Below, piece by piece: positions 35,396 through 46,513 of a stretch of DNA of 64,000 bases (position 1 is the stretch's first letter; the number at the start of each line of letters is the position of its first letter). The position numbers were made by a program, and so were the translations under genes. This DNA is from Bacteroidales bacterium (GTDB taxonomy: Bacteria; Bacteroidota; Bacteroidia; Bacteroidales; F082): contig JAEETH010000013.1 in NCBI GenBank assembly GCA_016290215.1, positions 1-64,000 of the forward strand. Reading direction: 5' to 3'. The notes below the pieces were generated by a model. That model saw only the letters and a program-made list of their open reading frames with translations. It was not told the DNA's origin and searched no databases.

Positions 35396-36538
35396 ATGAA
35401 TTTCGATCTCACACAAGAACAGGAAGCCCTCCGCCAGCGTGTGCGCGACTTCGCCGAACAGGAAGTGAAACCCGTAGCTCGTGAAAACGATGAAGACCAG
35501 CATTTTGATGTCGGCCTGACCCTCAAGATGGCCGAACTCGGTTTGCTGGGCATGACCGTCCCGAAAGAATACGGCGGTCAGGGTCTCGACAACCTGAGTT
35601 ATATTATCGCAGTGGAAGAACTTGCCCGCGTGGATGGTTCCACAGCTGCCACCATTGCCGCCGACAATTCGTTGGGCATTGGTCCCATCAAGGACTACGG
35701 CACTGAGGAACAGAAACGCAAATACTTACCCCAACTTTGCAAGGATCGCCTTTGGGGCTTCGGCCTGACCGAAGAAGATGCTGGCAGCGACTCGCGTGGC
35801 ACCAAGACCACAGCCCAGTTCGACGGCACCTTCTGGCACCTTAATGGCTCCAAAATCTTCATCACCAACAGTGCCACTCCTATCAGTTTGGGTACCACTG
35901 TGCAGGCCGTTTCGGGCGTGAAGGAGGGTAAGCCGGAGTTTACCGCTTTGTTGGTGGAAAACAAGAAAGAGGGTTTCACCCAAACCCCCATGCATGACAA
36001 GATGATGTGGCGTGCTTCCAACACGGGTAAGCTTATCTTCAACGATGTCCGTCTCTCCGAAGACTGCATCCTCGGCAAACCAGGTGAAGGTTCCCACATC
36101 ATGCTCGCCACCTTGGATTCGGGCCGACTCTCCATTGCAGCAATGGGTTTGGGCTGTGCACAAGGTGCCTATGAGATGGCTTTGGCTTATTCCAAGAAGC
36201 GTGAGCAGTTTGGCAAACCGGTGTGCAAGTTCCAGGCGGTGAGTTTCAAATTGGCTGATATGGCCATGAAAATCGATGCCGCACGAGGCTTGCTCTATCG
36301 TGCTTGCTGGCTCAAGGACCAACACCGTCCCTTCGGCAAGGAAGCAGCTATGGCGAAGTTGTACTGCTCCGAGGTGGCTGCCGAGGTCTGCGACAAGGCT
36401 GTCCAGGTGATGGGCGGTCACGGTCTGCTGAAGGAATTCGACATGGAGCGCTTCTATCGTGACCAGCGCATCCTTCAAATCGGTGAGGGCACCTCTGAAA
36501 TCCTTCGTCTCGTGATTTCTCGTGCCATCGGTTGCTGA
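35396..36538 (+). CDS. short-chain acyl-CoA dehydrogenase
   Basis: 380 aa, the normal family length. FAD enzyme that forms the alpha-beta double bond of acyl-CoA. Signatures: GLTEEDAGSDSRG, the FAD-binding K-I-F-I-T-N stretch, R-E-Q-F-G-K-P, QVMGGHG, and the C-terminal IGEGTSEILRLVI. The first Glu of GEGTSE sits where short- and medium-chain enzymes keep the catalytic base. Isovaleryl-CoA dehydrogenases have a small residue there, so this is more likely butyryl-CoA-type. It is likely cotranscribed with the carboxylase alpha subunit. Confidence 0.9.
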   Translation: MNFDLTQEQEALRQRVRDFAEQEVKPVARENDEDQHFDVGLTLKMAELGLLGMTVPKEYGGQGLDNLSYIIAVEELARVDGSTAATIAADNSLGIGPIKDYGTEEQKRKYLPQLCKDRLWGFGLTEEDAGSDSRGTKTTAQFDGTFWHLNGSKIFITNSATPISLGTTVQAVSGVKEGKPEFTALLVENKKEGFTQTPMHDKMMWRASNTGKLIFNDVRLSEDCILGKPGEGSHIMLATLDSGRLSIAAMGLGCAQGAYEMALAYSKKREQFGKPVCKFQAVSFKLADMAMKIDAARGLLYRACWLKDQHRPFGKEAAMAKLYCSEVAAEVCDKAVQVMGGHGLLKEFDMERFYRDQRILQIGEGTSEILRLVISRAIGC

Positions 36539-36555
36539 TCAATCGTCATTGCATT

Positions 36556-37572
36556 ATGGAAAAACGCATTCTTTTAGGAAAGACACCTGCTGAGATTCAG
36601 GAGGTTGTTGAACAGCTGGAATTGCCTAAGTTCACGGGCAAGCAGCTTGTGGACTGGCTCTACCAGAAACGTTGTGCCTCGTTTGACGACATGACCAACC
36701 TCAGCAAGAGCACAAGAGCTTTGTTGTCGGAACAATTTGAAACAGGTTTTCATGCTCCTGTCAAGGAGCAAGTGTCGGCTGACGGCACAAAGAAATACCT
36801 TTTCCCTGCCGGGGAACATTTCGTTGAGGCGGCTTACATCCCCGACCGTGAACGCGCCACGTTGTGTGTTTCCACGCAAGTGGGCTGTCAGATGGACTGC
36901 CTCTTTTGCGCCACAGGCAAACAAGGTTTCCAGAAGAACCTTTCAGTGGCCGAAATCATGAACCAGATTCTCAGTTTGCCCGAGTTTGACGAGTTGACCA
37001 ATATCGTGTTCATGGGCATGGGCGAGCCTTTAGCCAACTACGACAACCTGATGCGCAGCCTCGACATCCTCACTCAGGAATGGGCCTTGGGCTGGAGCCC
37101 GACACGCATCACCGTGTCGACTTGTGGTCTCATCCCCAACTTGAAGCGTTTCCTCGAAGAGTCGAAATGCAACTTGGCCATCAGCATGCACAGCCCCTTC
37201 CATGACGAGCGTCTCAAGCTGATGCCTGTAGAGAAGACCTATCCCATCAAAGAGGTCATCCATGCGGTGAAACAACACGACTGGCATGGACAACGTCGCC
37301 TTTCGTTTGAGTATATTATCTTTAAGGACCTCAACCACAGCAAGGACCACATCAAGGAAATTGCAAGGCTGTTGGGCAGCACGCGATGCCGCTTTAATTT
37401 AATTAGGTATCACGCGGTGCCAGGCATTCCGCTGAAGAGTCCCGATGCCGCCACGATGACTTGGTTCCGCGATGCCTTGAATGAGAAAGGCATCATCGCT
37501 ACCATTCGCGCTTCTCGCGGACAGGATATCGATGCCGCCTGTGGATTGCTGTCGACAAAAAATTTATTGTAA
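36556..37572 (+). CDS. rlmN: 23S rRNA (adenine2503-C2)/tRNA methyltransferase RlmN
   Basis: 338 aa from MEKRILLG at 36556, 17 bp after the dehydrogenase. Radical SAM enzyme with the iron-sulfur motif C111-Q-M-D-C115-L-F-C118 and downstream MGMGEPL, STCGL and SMHSPF blocks. The C-terminal Cys in DAACGLL (about 331) forms the methyl-transfer intermediate. It methylates A2503 of 23S rRNA and A37 of some tRNAs. Its operon neighbours are metabolic and give no functional hint. Confidence 0.93.
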   Translation: MEKRILLGKTPAEIQEVVEQLELPKFTGKQLVDWLYQKRCASFDDMTNLSKSTRALLSEQFETGFHAPVKEQVSADGTKKYLFPAGEHFVEAAYIPDRERATLCVSTQVGCQMDCLFCATGKQGFQKNLSVAEIMNQILSLPEFDELTNIVFMGMGEPLANYDNLMRSLDILTQEWALGWSPTRITVSTCGLIPNLKRFLEESKCNLAISMHSPFHDERLKLMPVEKTYPIKEVIHAVKQHDWHGQRRLSFEYIIFKDLNHSKDHIKEIARLLGSTRCRFNLIRYHAVPGIPLKSPDAATMTWFRDALNEKGIIATIRASRGQDIDAACGLLSTKNLL

Positions 37573-37601
37573 ACAATTAGTAATCATTAAAATAACACAA
37601 G

Positions 37602-39092
37602 ATGAGCGATTATTTCAAATCGATGCTTCCTGCCGAAGAACTCGCGCAGTTGAAGTACATTCCCACCCTTTCCGAATTTGTGACCTGGATTGAGCAAAAA
37701 TGGGGAGACCTTCCTTGTCTTTCCGACACGGTGAACACATATAGTTACAAACAAGCCTGCGACCTTGTGGCACGCAAGCGTGCCTTGCTCAACGACATGG
37801 GTCTGCAAAAAGGCGACAAAGTGGCCATCCTCGACAATACTACCATTGAAGCTGTTGAGATGTTCCTTGCTGTCACCTCAGCGGGCTTCGTCGCCATCAA
37901 CCTGCCTTCGCAACTGCCTCCACAAGCCATTGTGGGTTGCTGCATGAAGTTTGGCGTCAAGGTGTTGGCAGCTGGAAAAGACTTTATGGAAGCTGTGAAA
38001 GGTGCTCCCTGTAAAGTCATCGCCATCACGGATTGCGCCGACCATACTGCTCCCGTTGCCACGGTCGACAAGAACGACCCCGCCGCCATCTTCTTCACGG
38101 GTGGCACTACGGGCGCTCCCAAGGGTGCCATCTTGCCTCACAGAGCTTTGATGCGTGGCGCGTTGAATGGCTGCTACGCTCCTGGAAAGCAACTTGGCTG
38201 CCATCGTTATGCTACCGTGTTGCCCTTGAGCCATGTCTTCGGCTTGATTGCCAGCACATTGTCGGCCCTCTACAAAGGTGCCGAATGGGTGTCGGCAGGC
38301 AACGTGAAGGAAACGGTTTCCAAGTTCCCGATGATTAAGCCGACTTATTTGGTGGCTGTTCCTGGCATCTGCGAGATTCTTATGGGTCTCATCAAGATGT
38401 ACGGTGTTGGTTATCTTGGTAGTAACCTTAAATACATCATCTCGGGCGCGGCCAACGTGCCTCCGAAACTCATCGCTGAGTTCGATAAGATGGGCATTCA
38501 ACTCTTTGAAGGTTATGGTATGACTGAAGGCGCTAACCTCACGACGGGCAACATCGACGTCAAGGAGAGACCTACGTCGGTTGGTAAACTCTATCCCGAA
38601 CAGGAAGCCAAGGTGGTGGATGGTGAACTCTGGTTCCGTGGCGACAATGTGTTCCTCGGCTACTATGGCGACCCTGAAAAGACCGCTGAAACCCTGACTC
38701 CCGATGGTTGGGTGAAGACGGGCGACCTCGTCCGTTTCGACGAAGAAGGCTACATGTATATCGTGGGCCGCATCAAGAACCTCATCATTCTCGCCAATGG
38801 TGAAAATGTGAGCCCCGAGAGTATTGAGGAGCCGTTCTACAAGGACAGCAAACTTCGCGATTGCCTCGTCAAGGAAGAGGAAGTGGATGGTCGCAAGGTG
38901 ATTGCCATCGAGATTCTTCCCCGAATGGAAGAATTCGGCAATGGTCCGTGGGAAGAGGTGGAAGCCTATTTCAAGGATCTTGTTGGTAAGGTCAACGCCA
39001 CTATGCCGAGCACGCACCAAGTGAGCAAAATCACCGTTCGCAGGGAAGACTTCAAACGTACGGGTGCTATGAAAGTATCACGTAATCAATAA
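37602..39092 (+). CDS. AMP-forming acyl ligase (acyl-CoA/acyl-ACP synthetase family)
   Basis: 496 aa. ANL-superfamily enzyme. P-loop FTGGTTGAPKG (about 166-176), FEGYGMTEG (A5 motif), WVKTGDLVRFDEEGYMYIVGR (A7-A8, split) and NGENVSPESIE. The C-terminal catalytic Lys appears in FKRTGAMKVSR. It activates a carboxylic acid as the adenylate and passes it to a thiol. An acyl carrier protein gene begins 6 bp after its stop, so transfer to that ACP rather than to CoA is plausible. The predicted acid is probably a fatty acid. Confidence 0.85.
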   Translation: MSDYFKSMLPAEELAQLKYIPTLSEFVTWIEQKWGDLPCLSDTVNTYSYKQACDLVARKRALLNDMGLQKGDKVAILDNTTIEAVEMFLAVTSAGFVAINLPSQLPPQAIVGCCMKFGVKVLAAGKDFMEAVKGAPCKVIAITDCADHTAPVATVDKNDPAAIFFTGGTTGAPKGAILPHRALMRGALNGCYAPGKQLGCHRYATVLPLSHVFGLIASTLSALYKGAEWVSAGNVKETVSKFPMIKPTYLVAVPGICEILMGLIKMYGVGYLGSNLKYIISGAANVPPKLIAEFDKMGIQLFEGYGMTEGANLTTGNIDVKERPTSVGKLYPEQEAKVVDGELWFRGDNVFLGYYGDPEKTAETLTPDGWVKTGDLVRFDEEGYMYIVGRIKNLIILANGENVSPESIEEPFYKDSKLRDCLVKEEEVDGRKVIAIEILPRMEEFGNGPWEEVEAYFKDLVGKVNATMPSTHQVSKITVRREDFKRTGAMKVSRNQ

Positions 39093-39098
39093 TGTAAC

Positions 39099-39341
39099 AT
39101 GCAAAGAGAAACCATATTTGAAGGACTGAAAGAGATCTTGATACAAATCAAGCCCTCAATGGATTTTTCCTCAGTCAACGAAGATTCGCAACTCGTCCGT
39201 GATTTGGGCTTGGATTCCTTGACTATACTGCTGTTGAGTCTTGCCATCGAAAACAAGTACGGGTTCAGGTTCGAAGGCAACCCGAAGTTCATCACGGTGC
39301 GCGAGGTACTGGACTACATTGCTGCTAACACAACTCTTTAA
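39099..39341 (+). CDS. acyl carrier protein, stand-alone
   Basis: 80 aa. Four-helix ACP with the phosphopantetheine serine in L-G-L-D-S-L-T (Ser about 41), preceded by S-Q-L-V-R-D. It is not the fatty-acid-synthesis acpP, which is usually beside fabF and has an acidic helix 2; this one is less acidic. It sits 6 bp after the ligase and 3 bp before a GNAT-like protein, so it most likely carries an acyl group between the two. Confidence 0.85.
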   Translation: MQRETIFEGLKEILIQIKPSMDFSSVNEDSQLVRDLGLDSLTILLLSLAIENKYGFRFEGNPKFITVREVLDYIAANTTL

Positions 39342-39344
39342 TCT

Positions 39345-40460
39345 ATGTCTATCAACATTATAAAGGTGGAAAGTCACAAGCAATTGAAAAAGTTTGTGGC
39401 TTTCCCTTTGGAACTTTACAAAAACTGTGAAAACTGGGTGCCAGCGTTGGAAGGCGATGAATACGACACCTTCAACCCCGAGAAAAACGGTGCCTACGAC
39501 TTCTGCGAAGCCGACTGTTTCTTGGCCTATCGTGGTGATGAAATCGTCGGTCGCGTGGCCGCCATCATCAACAACAAGGCCAACAAGGATGTGAAAAAAG
39601 TACGCTTCGGTTGGCTCGATTTTATTGAGGACGAGGAAGTGCTGAAGGCCTTGTTAGACACCGTCATAGCATGGGGAAAGCAACGCGGCTGCACCGAGAT
39701 CATCGGGCCGTGGGGCTTCACCGACATGGACAAGGAAGGTCTTCTCGTGGAAGGTTATGAAAACCTCAGCCCTTTCACCTGTCTTTACAACTATCCCTAC
39801 TACGACACGATGCTGCAAAAGCTTGGCTACGTGAAGGATGTGGACTGGACGCAGAGCGTGCTTATACTTGATGGTAGTATTCCGCCCACCTACAAATTTG
39901 CCCACCTCATTGAGGAGCGTTACGGTGTCCATGTGGTTCAGCCCAAGAGCATGAGGCAGATGGGTAAGCAATACGGTATGGAAATCTTCCACATGTATAA
40001 CGATGCCTTTGCCCCGCTGATGGGATTTTCGCCGCTGACCGACAAGCAGATAGCGAACTATTTGGATACCTACGTTCCCATTTTGGACAAAGATTTCGTG
40101 GCAGTGGCCGTCGACAAGGAAGACAAGCCCATCGGGTTCCTGTTTTGCGTGCCCTCGCTCTCCAAGGCAGTGAAAAAAGCCAACGGAAGGTTGTTCCCCT
40201 TCGGCTTTATCCACATTCTCAAAGCCTTGAAGAAAAACGACACTTTGGAGGCCCTCATCATCGGTGTGGCACCTAAGTATCAAGGTTGTGGCGTGCCTTT
40301 GCTGATGTTCAAGTATCTTCACGAGAACTGCATACGGCGTGGTGTCACTCAAGTCATCCTCAACCCACAGTTGGAGGAAAACTACAAGGTGCAGTCGTTG
40401 TTCGGCGACTACAAGACCGTGCCGTTTATGCGGCGTCGGGCCTACAAGAAATCAATCTGA
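39345..40460 (+). CDS. GNAT-like acyltransferase of an ACP-linked trio
   Basis: 371 aa. Soluble. It looks like a tandem GNAT fold: an N-terminal half with FLAYRGDEIVGRVAAIIN and GFTDMDKEGLLV, and a C-terminal half with AVAVDKEDKPIGFLF and IIGVAPKYQGCGVPLLMFKY (acyl-donor binding loop). Similar proteins are common in Bacteroidota but mostly uncharacterised. With a ligase and ACP just upstream (3-6 bp gaps), it may move an acyl chain from ACP to an amine or hydroxyl, for example to make an N-acyl amino acid or lipid. That is inference. Confidence 0.7.
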   Translation: MSINIIKVESHKQLKKFVAFPLELYKNCENWVPALEGDEYDTFNPEKNGAYDFCEADCFLAYRGDEIVGRVAAIINNKANKDVKKVRFGWLDFIEDEEVLKALLDTVIAWGKQRGCTEIIGPWGFTDMDKEGLLVEGYENLSPFTCLYNYPYYDTMLQKLGYVKDVDWTQSVLILDGSIPPTYKFAHLIEERYGVHVVQPKSMRQMGKQYGMEIFHMYNDAFAPLMGFSPLTDKQIANYLDTYVPILDKDFVAVAVDKEDKPIGFLFCVPSLSKAVKKANGRLFPFGFIHILKALKKNDTLEALIIGVAPKYQGCGVPLLMFKYLHENCIRRGVTQVILNPQLEENYKVQSLFGDYKTVPFMRRRAYKKSI

Positions 40461-40481
40461 TTTACTATCTGGATAATATTA

Positions 40482-40509
40482 GTAGAGACGGTGCACGCAC
40501 CGTCTCTAC
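40482..40509. repeat. GTAGAGACG-type hairpin, copy 2, perfect 13-bp arms
   Basis: GTAGAGACGGTGC and GCACCGTCTCTAC are exactly complementary. The hairpin sits between two convergent genes (ends 40460 and 40515), so it may end transcription from both sides, although there is no long T-run. Confidence 0.65.
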
Positions 40510-40514
40510 TCGTA

Positions 40515-42836
<2,322 letters not shown>

Positions 42837-42842
42837 TTAAAC

Positions 42843-44450
42843 TTACATCCTAAACACCCCAAATTGTTGCGGCGGGAAGGGTTGGTTCAATGAGGCGGCG
42901 ATGCCCAAGGCGAGGATTTTGCGGGTGTCGATGGGGTCGATGATGCCGTCGTCCCAGAGGCGGGCGGTACTGTAGAAGGCCGAGCCTTCGTAGTCGTACT
43001 TGGCCAAGATTTCTTTCTTCAACTGCGCGATCTCATCCTTTGGCACTTCAAGGCCTTTGTATTTGTATTGGTCTTCCTTCACCGTGGCAAGGACGCTGGC
43101 TGCCTGTTCGCCACCCATGACGGAGATTTTGGCGTTGGGCCACATGAAGAGTAACCTCGGGCTATAGGCGCGACCCGCCATGCCGTAGTTGCCCGCGCCA
43201 AACGAGCCACCGAAGATGACCGTGAACTTGGGCACGTTGGCATTGGAGACCGCGTGCACCATCTTGGCACCGTCCTTGGCAATGCCACCTTGCTCGTACT
43301 GCTTGCCGACCATGAACCCCGTGATGTTCTGCAAAAACACCAACGGAATATTGCGTTGGCAGCATAGTTCGATGAAGTGCGTGGCTTTCAGTGCTGACTC
43401 GGAGAACAACACGCCGTAGTTGGCGATGATGCCCACGGGGAAGCCCATTAAATGTGCAAAGCCGCAGACGAGCGTGGTGGCATATCTTGACTTGAATTCC
43501 TGGAAACGGCTGCCGTCGACAATGCGGGCGATGATTTCCCTCGGGTCGACGAGCTTATGGAAGTCGATGGGAGCGAGGCCATAGAGGTCGTGCGCGTCAT
43601 ATAAAGGTGCCTCAACGGGCAGCATGTCCAACTTCTGACGATGCGACTTTTCTAAGGTCTTGAAGATGTTACGGCAAATCTGCAAGGCGTGTTGGTCGTT
43701 TTCGGCCAAGTGGTCGGCCACACCCGACACGGAGGTATGCATCTCGCCACCGCCCAATTCTTCCGCAGTGACCACCTCACCCGTAGCGGCCTTCACCAAC
43801 GGAGGTCCGCCGAGGTAAATAGTGCCTTGGTTGCGCACGATGATGGTCTCGTCGCTCATGGCCGGCACGTAGGCACCACCGGCGGTACACATGCCCATCA
43901 CAATGGCGATTTGGGGAATGCCCATCGCTGACATGCGCGCCTGGTTGTAAAAGAAACGTCCGAAGTGGTCGCGGTCAGGGAAGACGGTATCCTGCTCGGG
44001 CAAGAAGGCGCCACCGCTGTCGACCATATAGACGCAGGGGAGGTGGTTCTCCATGGCAATCTCCTGGGCGCGAAGGTGTTTCTTCACCGTGTATTGCATG
44101 TAGGTGCCGCCTTTCACTGTGGCATCGTTGGCCACGATGACCGCCTCACGTCCCTGGATGACCCCGATGCCCGTGATGATGCCCGCAGATGGGAAATCGT
44201 TGTTGTAGGTGCCGTAGGCCGCCATCGGTGACAGTTCAAGGAACGGCGTGTTCGGGTCGATGAGCAGGTCGATGCGCTCGCGGGCCAGCAGCTTGTTGCG
44301 TTTCTTGTGCTTGGCCACGGCGCTCTCACCACCGCCTTGCATCGAGGCCGCCATCGCCTCGCGGTATTGCGCCATCAGGGCGAGCATGTTCTTCTCGTTC
44401 TGCTTGAACTCCTCGGAGTCGGTCTTTATGTTAGATTTAAGCGTTTGCAT
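42843..44450 (-). CDS. acyl-CoA carboxylase beta subunit, methylcrotonyl-CoA-like
   Basis: 535 aa, usual length. Crotonase-fold carboxyltransferase: N-terminal RERIDLLID, central [56 protein letters not shown] and the ending F-G-V-F-R-M. The [12 protein letters not shown] stretch and the ending are typical of MccB rather than PccB. It transfers CO2 from biotin on the alpha subunit (best candidate at 33308-35299, opposite strand, 7.5 kb away). Its start lies only 3 bp after the stop of a toxin gene. Confidence 0.88.
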   Translation of the reverse strand: MQTLKSNIKTDSEEFKQNEKNMLALMAQYREAMAASMQGGGESAVAKHKKRNKLLARERIDLLIDPNTPFLELSPMAAYGTYNNDFPSAGIITGIGVIQGREAVIVANDATVKGGTYMQYTVKKHLRAQEIAMENHLPCVYMVDSGGAFLPEQDTVFPDRDHFGRFFYNQARMSAMGIPQIAIVMGMCTAGGAYVPAMSDETIIVRNQGTIYLGGPPLVKAATGEVVTAEELGGGEMHTSVSGVADHLAENDQHALQICRNIFKTLEKSHRQKLDMLPVEAPLYDAHDLYGLAPIDFHKLVDPREIIARIVDGSRFQEFKSRYATTLVCGFAHLMGFPVGIIANYGVLFSESALKATHFIELCCQRNIPLVFLQNITGFMVGKQYEQGGIAKDGAKMVHAVSNANVPKFTVIFGGSFGAGNYGMAGRAYSPRLLFMWPNAKISVMGGEQAASVLATVKEDQYKYKGLEVPKDEIAQLKKEILAKYDYEGSAFYSTARLWDDGIIDPIDTRKILALGIAASLNQPFPPQQFGVFRM

Positions 44451-44453
44451 ATC

Positions 44454-44783
44454 TTATTCTTCCCTTGTTTTGATAATATCGTTAAGCCTGTTTGGATTTT
44501 GATAGTTATTCCAAATGGCAATCAATGTAATTATTTCATTTTCAATACTATATATCACAGAAATCTGTCGCAAGTGCAAAATGCGCACTTTTTGACCCTT
44601 ATATAATACATCTTCCTCATAGCAAACCCCAGAATATGGGAATTGACACAGCTGCTGTACTCCTTCATGCACTTTGCTTTCAGTTTGGCGAGCCGCTTTC
44701 AAACCAAATTCATTGCACACATATTCTATTTCATGCGCCATGTCATCAAGAGCCTGACTGAGCCATCTGTATTTATAAGCCAT
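44454..44783 (-). CDS. RelE/ParE-family toxin
   Basis: 109 aa from MAYKYRWLSQAL at 44783; the longer frame to 44822 is inside the antitoxin gene. Short alpha/beta toxin fold: N-terminal helix A-L-D-D-M-A-H-E-I-E-Y, GLKAARQTESKVHEGV, LCQFPYSGVCYEE, then strands VRILHLRQISVIYSI and ITLIAIWNNYQNP. The final W-x-x-x-x-x-P is usual in ParE/RelE proteins. It overlaps the antitoxin by 11 bp. Whether it acts on ribosomes or gyrase cannot be told. Confidence 0.82.
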   Translation of the reverse strand: MAYKYRWLSQALDDMAHEIEYVCNEFGLKAARQTESKVHEGVQQLCQFPYSGVCYEEDVLYKGQKVRILHLRQISVIYSIENEIITLIAIWNNYQNPNRLNDIIKTREE

Positions 44784-45051
44784 AGCGCATCCGTATTTGT
44801 GCAAATCCTTCCTCTCCATCAATGTAGGTAGCCTTGCCCGTTTCCATCAGATGAATACGTTCGTTGACAATAGCTTTCATTTCCTCAGCTGTATGGGCAT
44901 TGGGCGACATATTAGTATGCTTAACCGCCATTTCCTTTAGCCATTCGTCCACTTGCAGCTGAAGCCACTGTCCAATGCTTTCACGAGATGTGAGGTTGGG
45001 ATTGATATGGCGCACAATGGTTTCGTCAATGTTTAAACTTACTGTACACAT
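44773..45051 (-). CDS. antitoxin, ribbon-helix-helix type
   Basis: 92 aa. The N-terminus CTVSLNIDETIVRHINP starts with a strand-helix pattern like RelB/ParD-class repressors. The C-terminal part (EEMKAIVNERIHLMETGKAT) would wrap the toxin. The gene comes first, with the toxin overlapping it by 11 bp, the standard order. It probably represses its own promoter at 45072-45103. Confidence 0.78.
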   Translation of the reverse strand: MCTVSLNIDETIVRHINPNLTSRESIGQWLQLQVDEWLKEMAVKHTNMSPNAHTAEEMKAIVNERIHLMETGKATYIDGEEGFAQIRMRYGL

Positions 45052-45071
45052 GTATTTTCTTTTTTAAAAGG

Positions 45072-45103
45072 CAAAAATAGTAAAAAAAATTGCTACAGCG
45101 CAA
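45072..45103 (-). promoter_or_regulatory. promoter of the toxin-antitoxin / carboxylase beta transcript
   Basis: Minus strand TATTTTTG at 45079-45072 with TTG 21 bp upstream (45103-45101). It lies 21 bp before the antitoxin start. It is divergent from the ftsX promoter at 45134-45141. Confidence 0.5.
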
Positions 45104-45133
45104 GAAATCTGTGATTCAACGAAGTTAATTGTT

Positions 45134-45141
45134 TATCTTTG
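45134..45141 (+). promoter_or_regulatory. -7 box of the ftsX operon
   Basis: TATCTTTG, 41 bp before the ftsX start; matches TAnnTTTG. No exact -33 TTG at standard spacing. Confidence 0.45.
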
Positions 45142-45182
45142 CCGTTTCAAATTTATAGTTTGGCAAATACCACCAACAAAAT

Positions 45183-46061
45183 ATGTCAGGAAAGAGTTCA
45201 AGCAAACGCCGCGTGGCAGGGTCTTATTTAATGTCGATGGTGAGTATCGCATTGGTACTCTTCCTCTTAGGCGTGTTTGCCCTGCTTATGATGCATGCCC
45301 AAAGCCTTTCCAATCACCTCAAGGAAAACATCGGTTTCGAGGTGGTGATGAACAGCAATGTCAAGGAAGACAAAATCCTGCAACTGCAAAAGGAACTGGA
45401 TGCCATGCCTGCCGTGAAGTCGACGGAATACATCACCAAGGAAGAAGCCATCCGCCGCTTGAGCGACGACCTCGGTGAGGATTTCCTTCAATGGCTTGGC
45501 AACGAGGAAAACCCGCTGCTGCCGTCCATCGACGTGCGTTTCAACGCGGAGTGGGCTAACAACGACAGCATCACTGCCATACAAACACAACTATTGAAAA
45601 ACAAAGACATCAAGGATGTTTATTACCAGAAGTCGCTCGTCGGCCTCATCGACCAAAATGTGCGTCGCATCGGTATCGTCCTGATGATAGCCAGTTTGGT
45701 GCTGTTGATTATCGCCATTACATTGATACGTAACACCATACGGCTGATTATCTATTCCAAGCGTTTTCTTGTGCGTAGCATGCAGCTTGTAGGTGCCACG
45801 CCTGCTTATATCCGTCGACCTTTCATTAGGGGGGGCATCCTGCAAGGTTTCTTCGGTGCTTTGTTAGCCGACATCCTTCTCGCCCTGCTGCTTTACGGCA
45901 TCACACAGCGTTTGCCCGAACTGACATTCGTCCAAGACTATACGATCATCATTGGCATCTTTGTTGGCATCATCGCTTTGGGCATCTTGCTTGGAGGTCT
46001 CTCCACACGCATCGCTTTGCGGAAATATCTCCATGCCGATGTCGACCGACTATATGTGTAA
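45183..46061 (+). CDS. ftsX: cell division protein FtsX
   Basis: 292 aa. Four membrane helices (about 17-37, 165-185, 215-240, 260-280) with a large extracytoplasmic domain (40-160) between the first two: V-M-N-S-N-V, PAVKSTEYITKEEAI, FLQWLGNEENPLLPSI. Permease-like partner of the ATPase FtsE that activates cell-wall hydrolases during division. ftsE is not in the window, which is usual in Bacteroidota. First gene of the ftsX-DUF3098-uppP-truB-queA cluster. Confidence 0.92.
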   Translation: MSGKSSSKRRVAGSYLMSMVSIALVLFLLGVFALLMMHAQSLSNHLKENIGFEVVMNSNVKEDKILQLQKELDAMPAVKSTEYITKEEAIRRLSDDLGEDFLQWLGNEENPLLPSIDVRFNAEWANNDSITAIQTQLLKNKDIKDVYYQKSLVGLIDQNVRRIGIVLMIASLVLLIIAITLIRNTIRLIIYSKRFLVRSMQLVGATPAYIRRPFIRGGILQGFFGALLADILLALLLYGITQRLPELTFVQDYTIIIGIFVGIIALGILLGGLSTRIALRKYLHADVDRLYV

Positions 46062-46099
46062 ATCAAGGGCCTCTGAGCTCGTCGAAGGGCCCGCCAATT

Positions 46100-46145
46100 T
46101 TAAATTTTGAAATTTGAAATCTTGAAATCTTGAAATAACAAATAA
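46100..46145. repeat. short AATCTTGA-type tandem repeat before the DUF3098 gene
   Basis: Two to three units of the 8-bp word AATCTTGA, next to AAATTTGA variants. The same word builds the larger arrays at 57076-57194 and 59080-59174. Confidence 0.5.
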
Positions 46146-46146
46146 T

Positions 46147-46428
46147 ATGGCAAAAGAATTGAAGAAAGAAAAAACAAAAACAGCTGAAGTTACTGAAAAT
46201 CAAAAGGCCATGCCTTTTGGCAAGCAGAACTTCATCATCGTACTCATCGGCCTTGCCCTCATCGCATTGGGTTTCATCCTGATGATTGGTGGCGGCTCCA
46301 ACGACCCCGACGTCTTTAATGAGCAGATGTTCAACTTCAGAAGACTCACCTTGGCGCCCATTTTGGTCTTGGCGGGCTTTGTCGTCGAAATCGTTGCAAT
46401 ATTCTGGAAAGGAAAGAAACAAGAATGA
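46147..46428 (+). CDS. DUF3098 small membrane protein
   Basis: 93 aa. Lys/Glu-rich cytosolic N-terminus (1-20), M-P-F-G-K-Q-N-F motif, then two membrane helices (about 28-48 and 66-86) joined by GGGSNDPDVFNEQMFNFRR. The motif and the place between ftsX and uppP identify it as DUF3098, a Bacteroidota-specific family. Function unknown; context suggests division or envelope. Confidence 0.88.
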   Translation: MAKELKKEKTKTAEVTENQKAMPFGKQNFIIVLIGLALIALGFILMIGGGSNDPDVFNEQMFNFRRLTLAPILVLAGFVVEIVAIFWKGKKQE

Positions 46429-46502
46429 GGAATGATGAATGCAGAATGCGGAATGGGTAGAAACCAATCATTCCGAATTCAGCATTCAGCATTCATAATT
46501 AA
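46424..46502. repeat. word-based palindrome between DUF3098 gene and uppP
   Basis: GAATGATGAATGCAGAATGC words face AATTCAGCATTCAGCATTC words. The arms can pair across the gap. Confidence 0.5.
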
Positions 46503-46513
46503 AAGAATCTATT

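Noticed and set aside
35396-36538. Isovaleryl-CoA dehydrogenase
   Set aside because: The Glu in IGEGTSE occupies the short/medium-chain catalytic position, where isovaleryl-CoA dehydrogenases carry a small residue.
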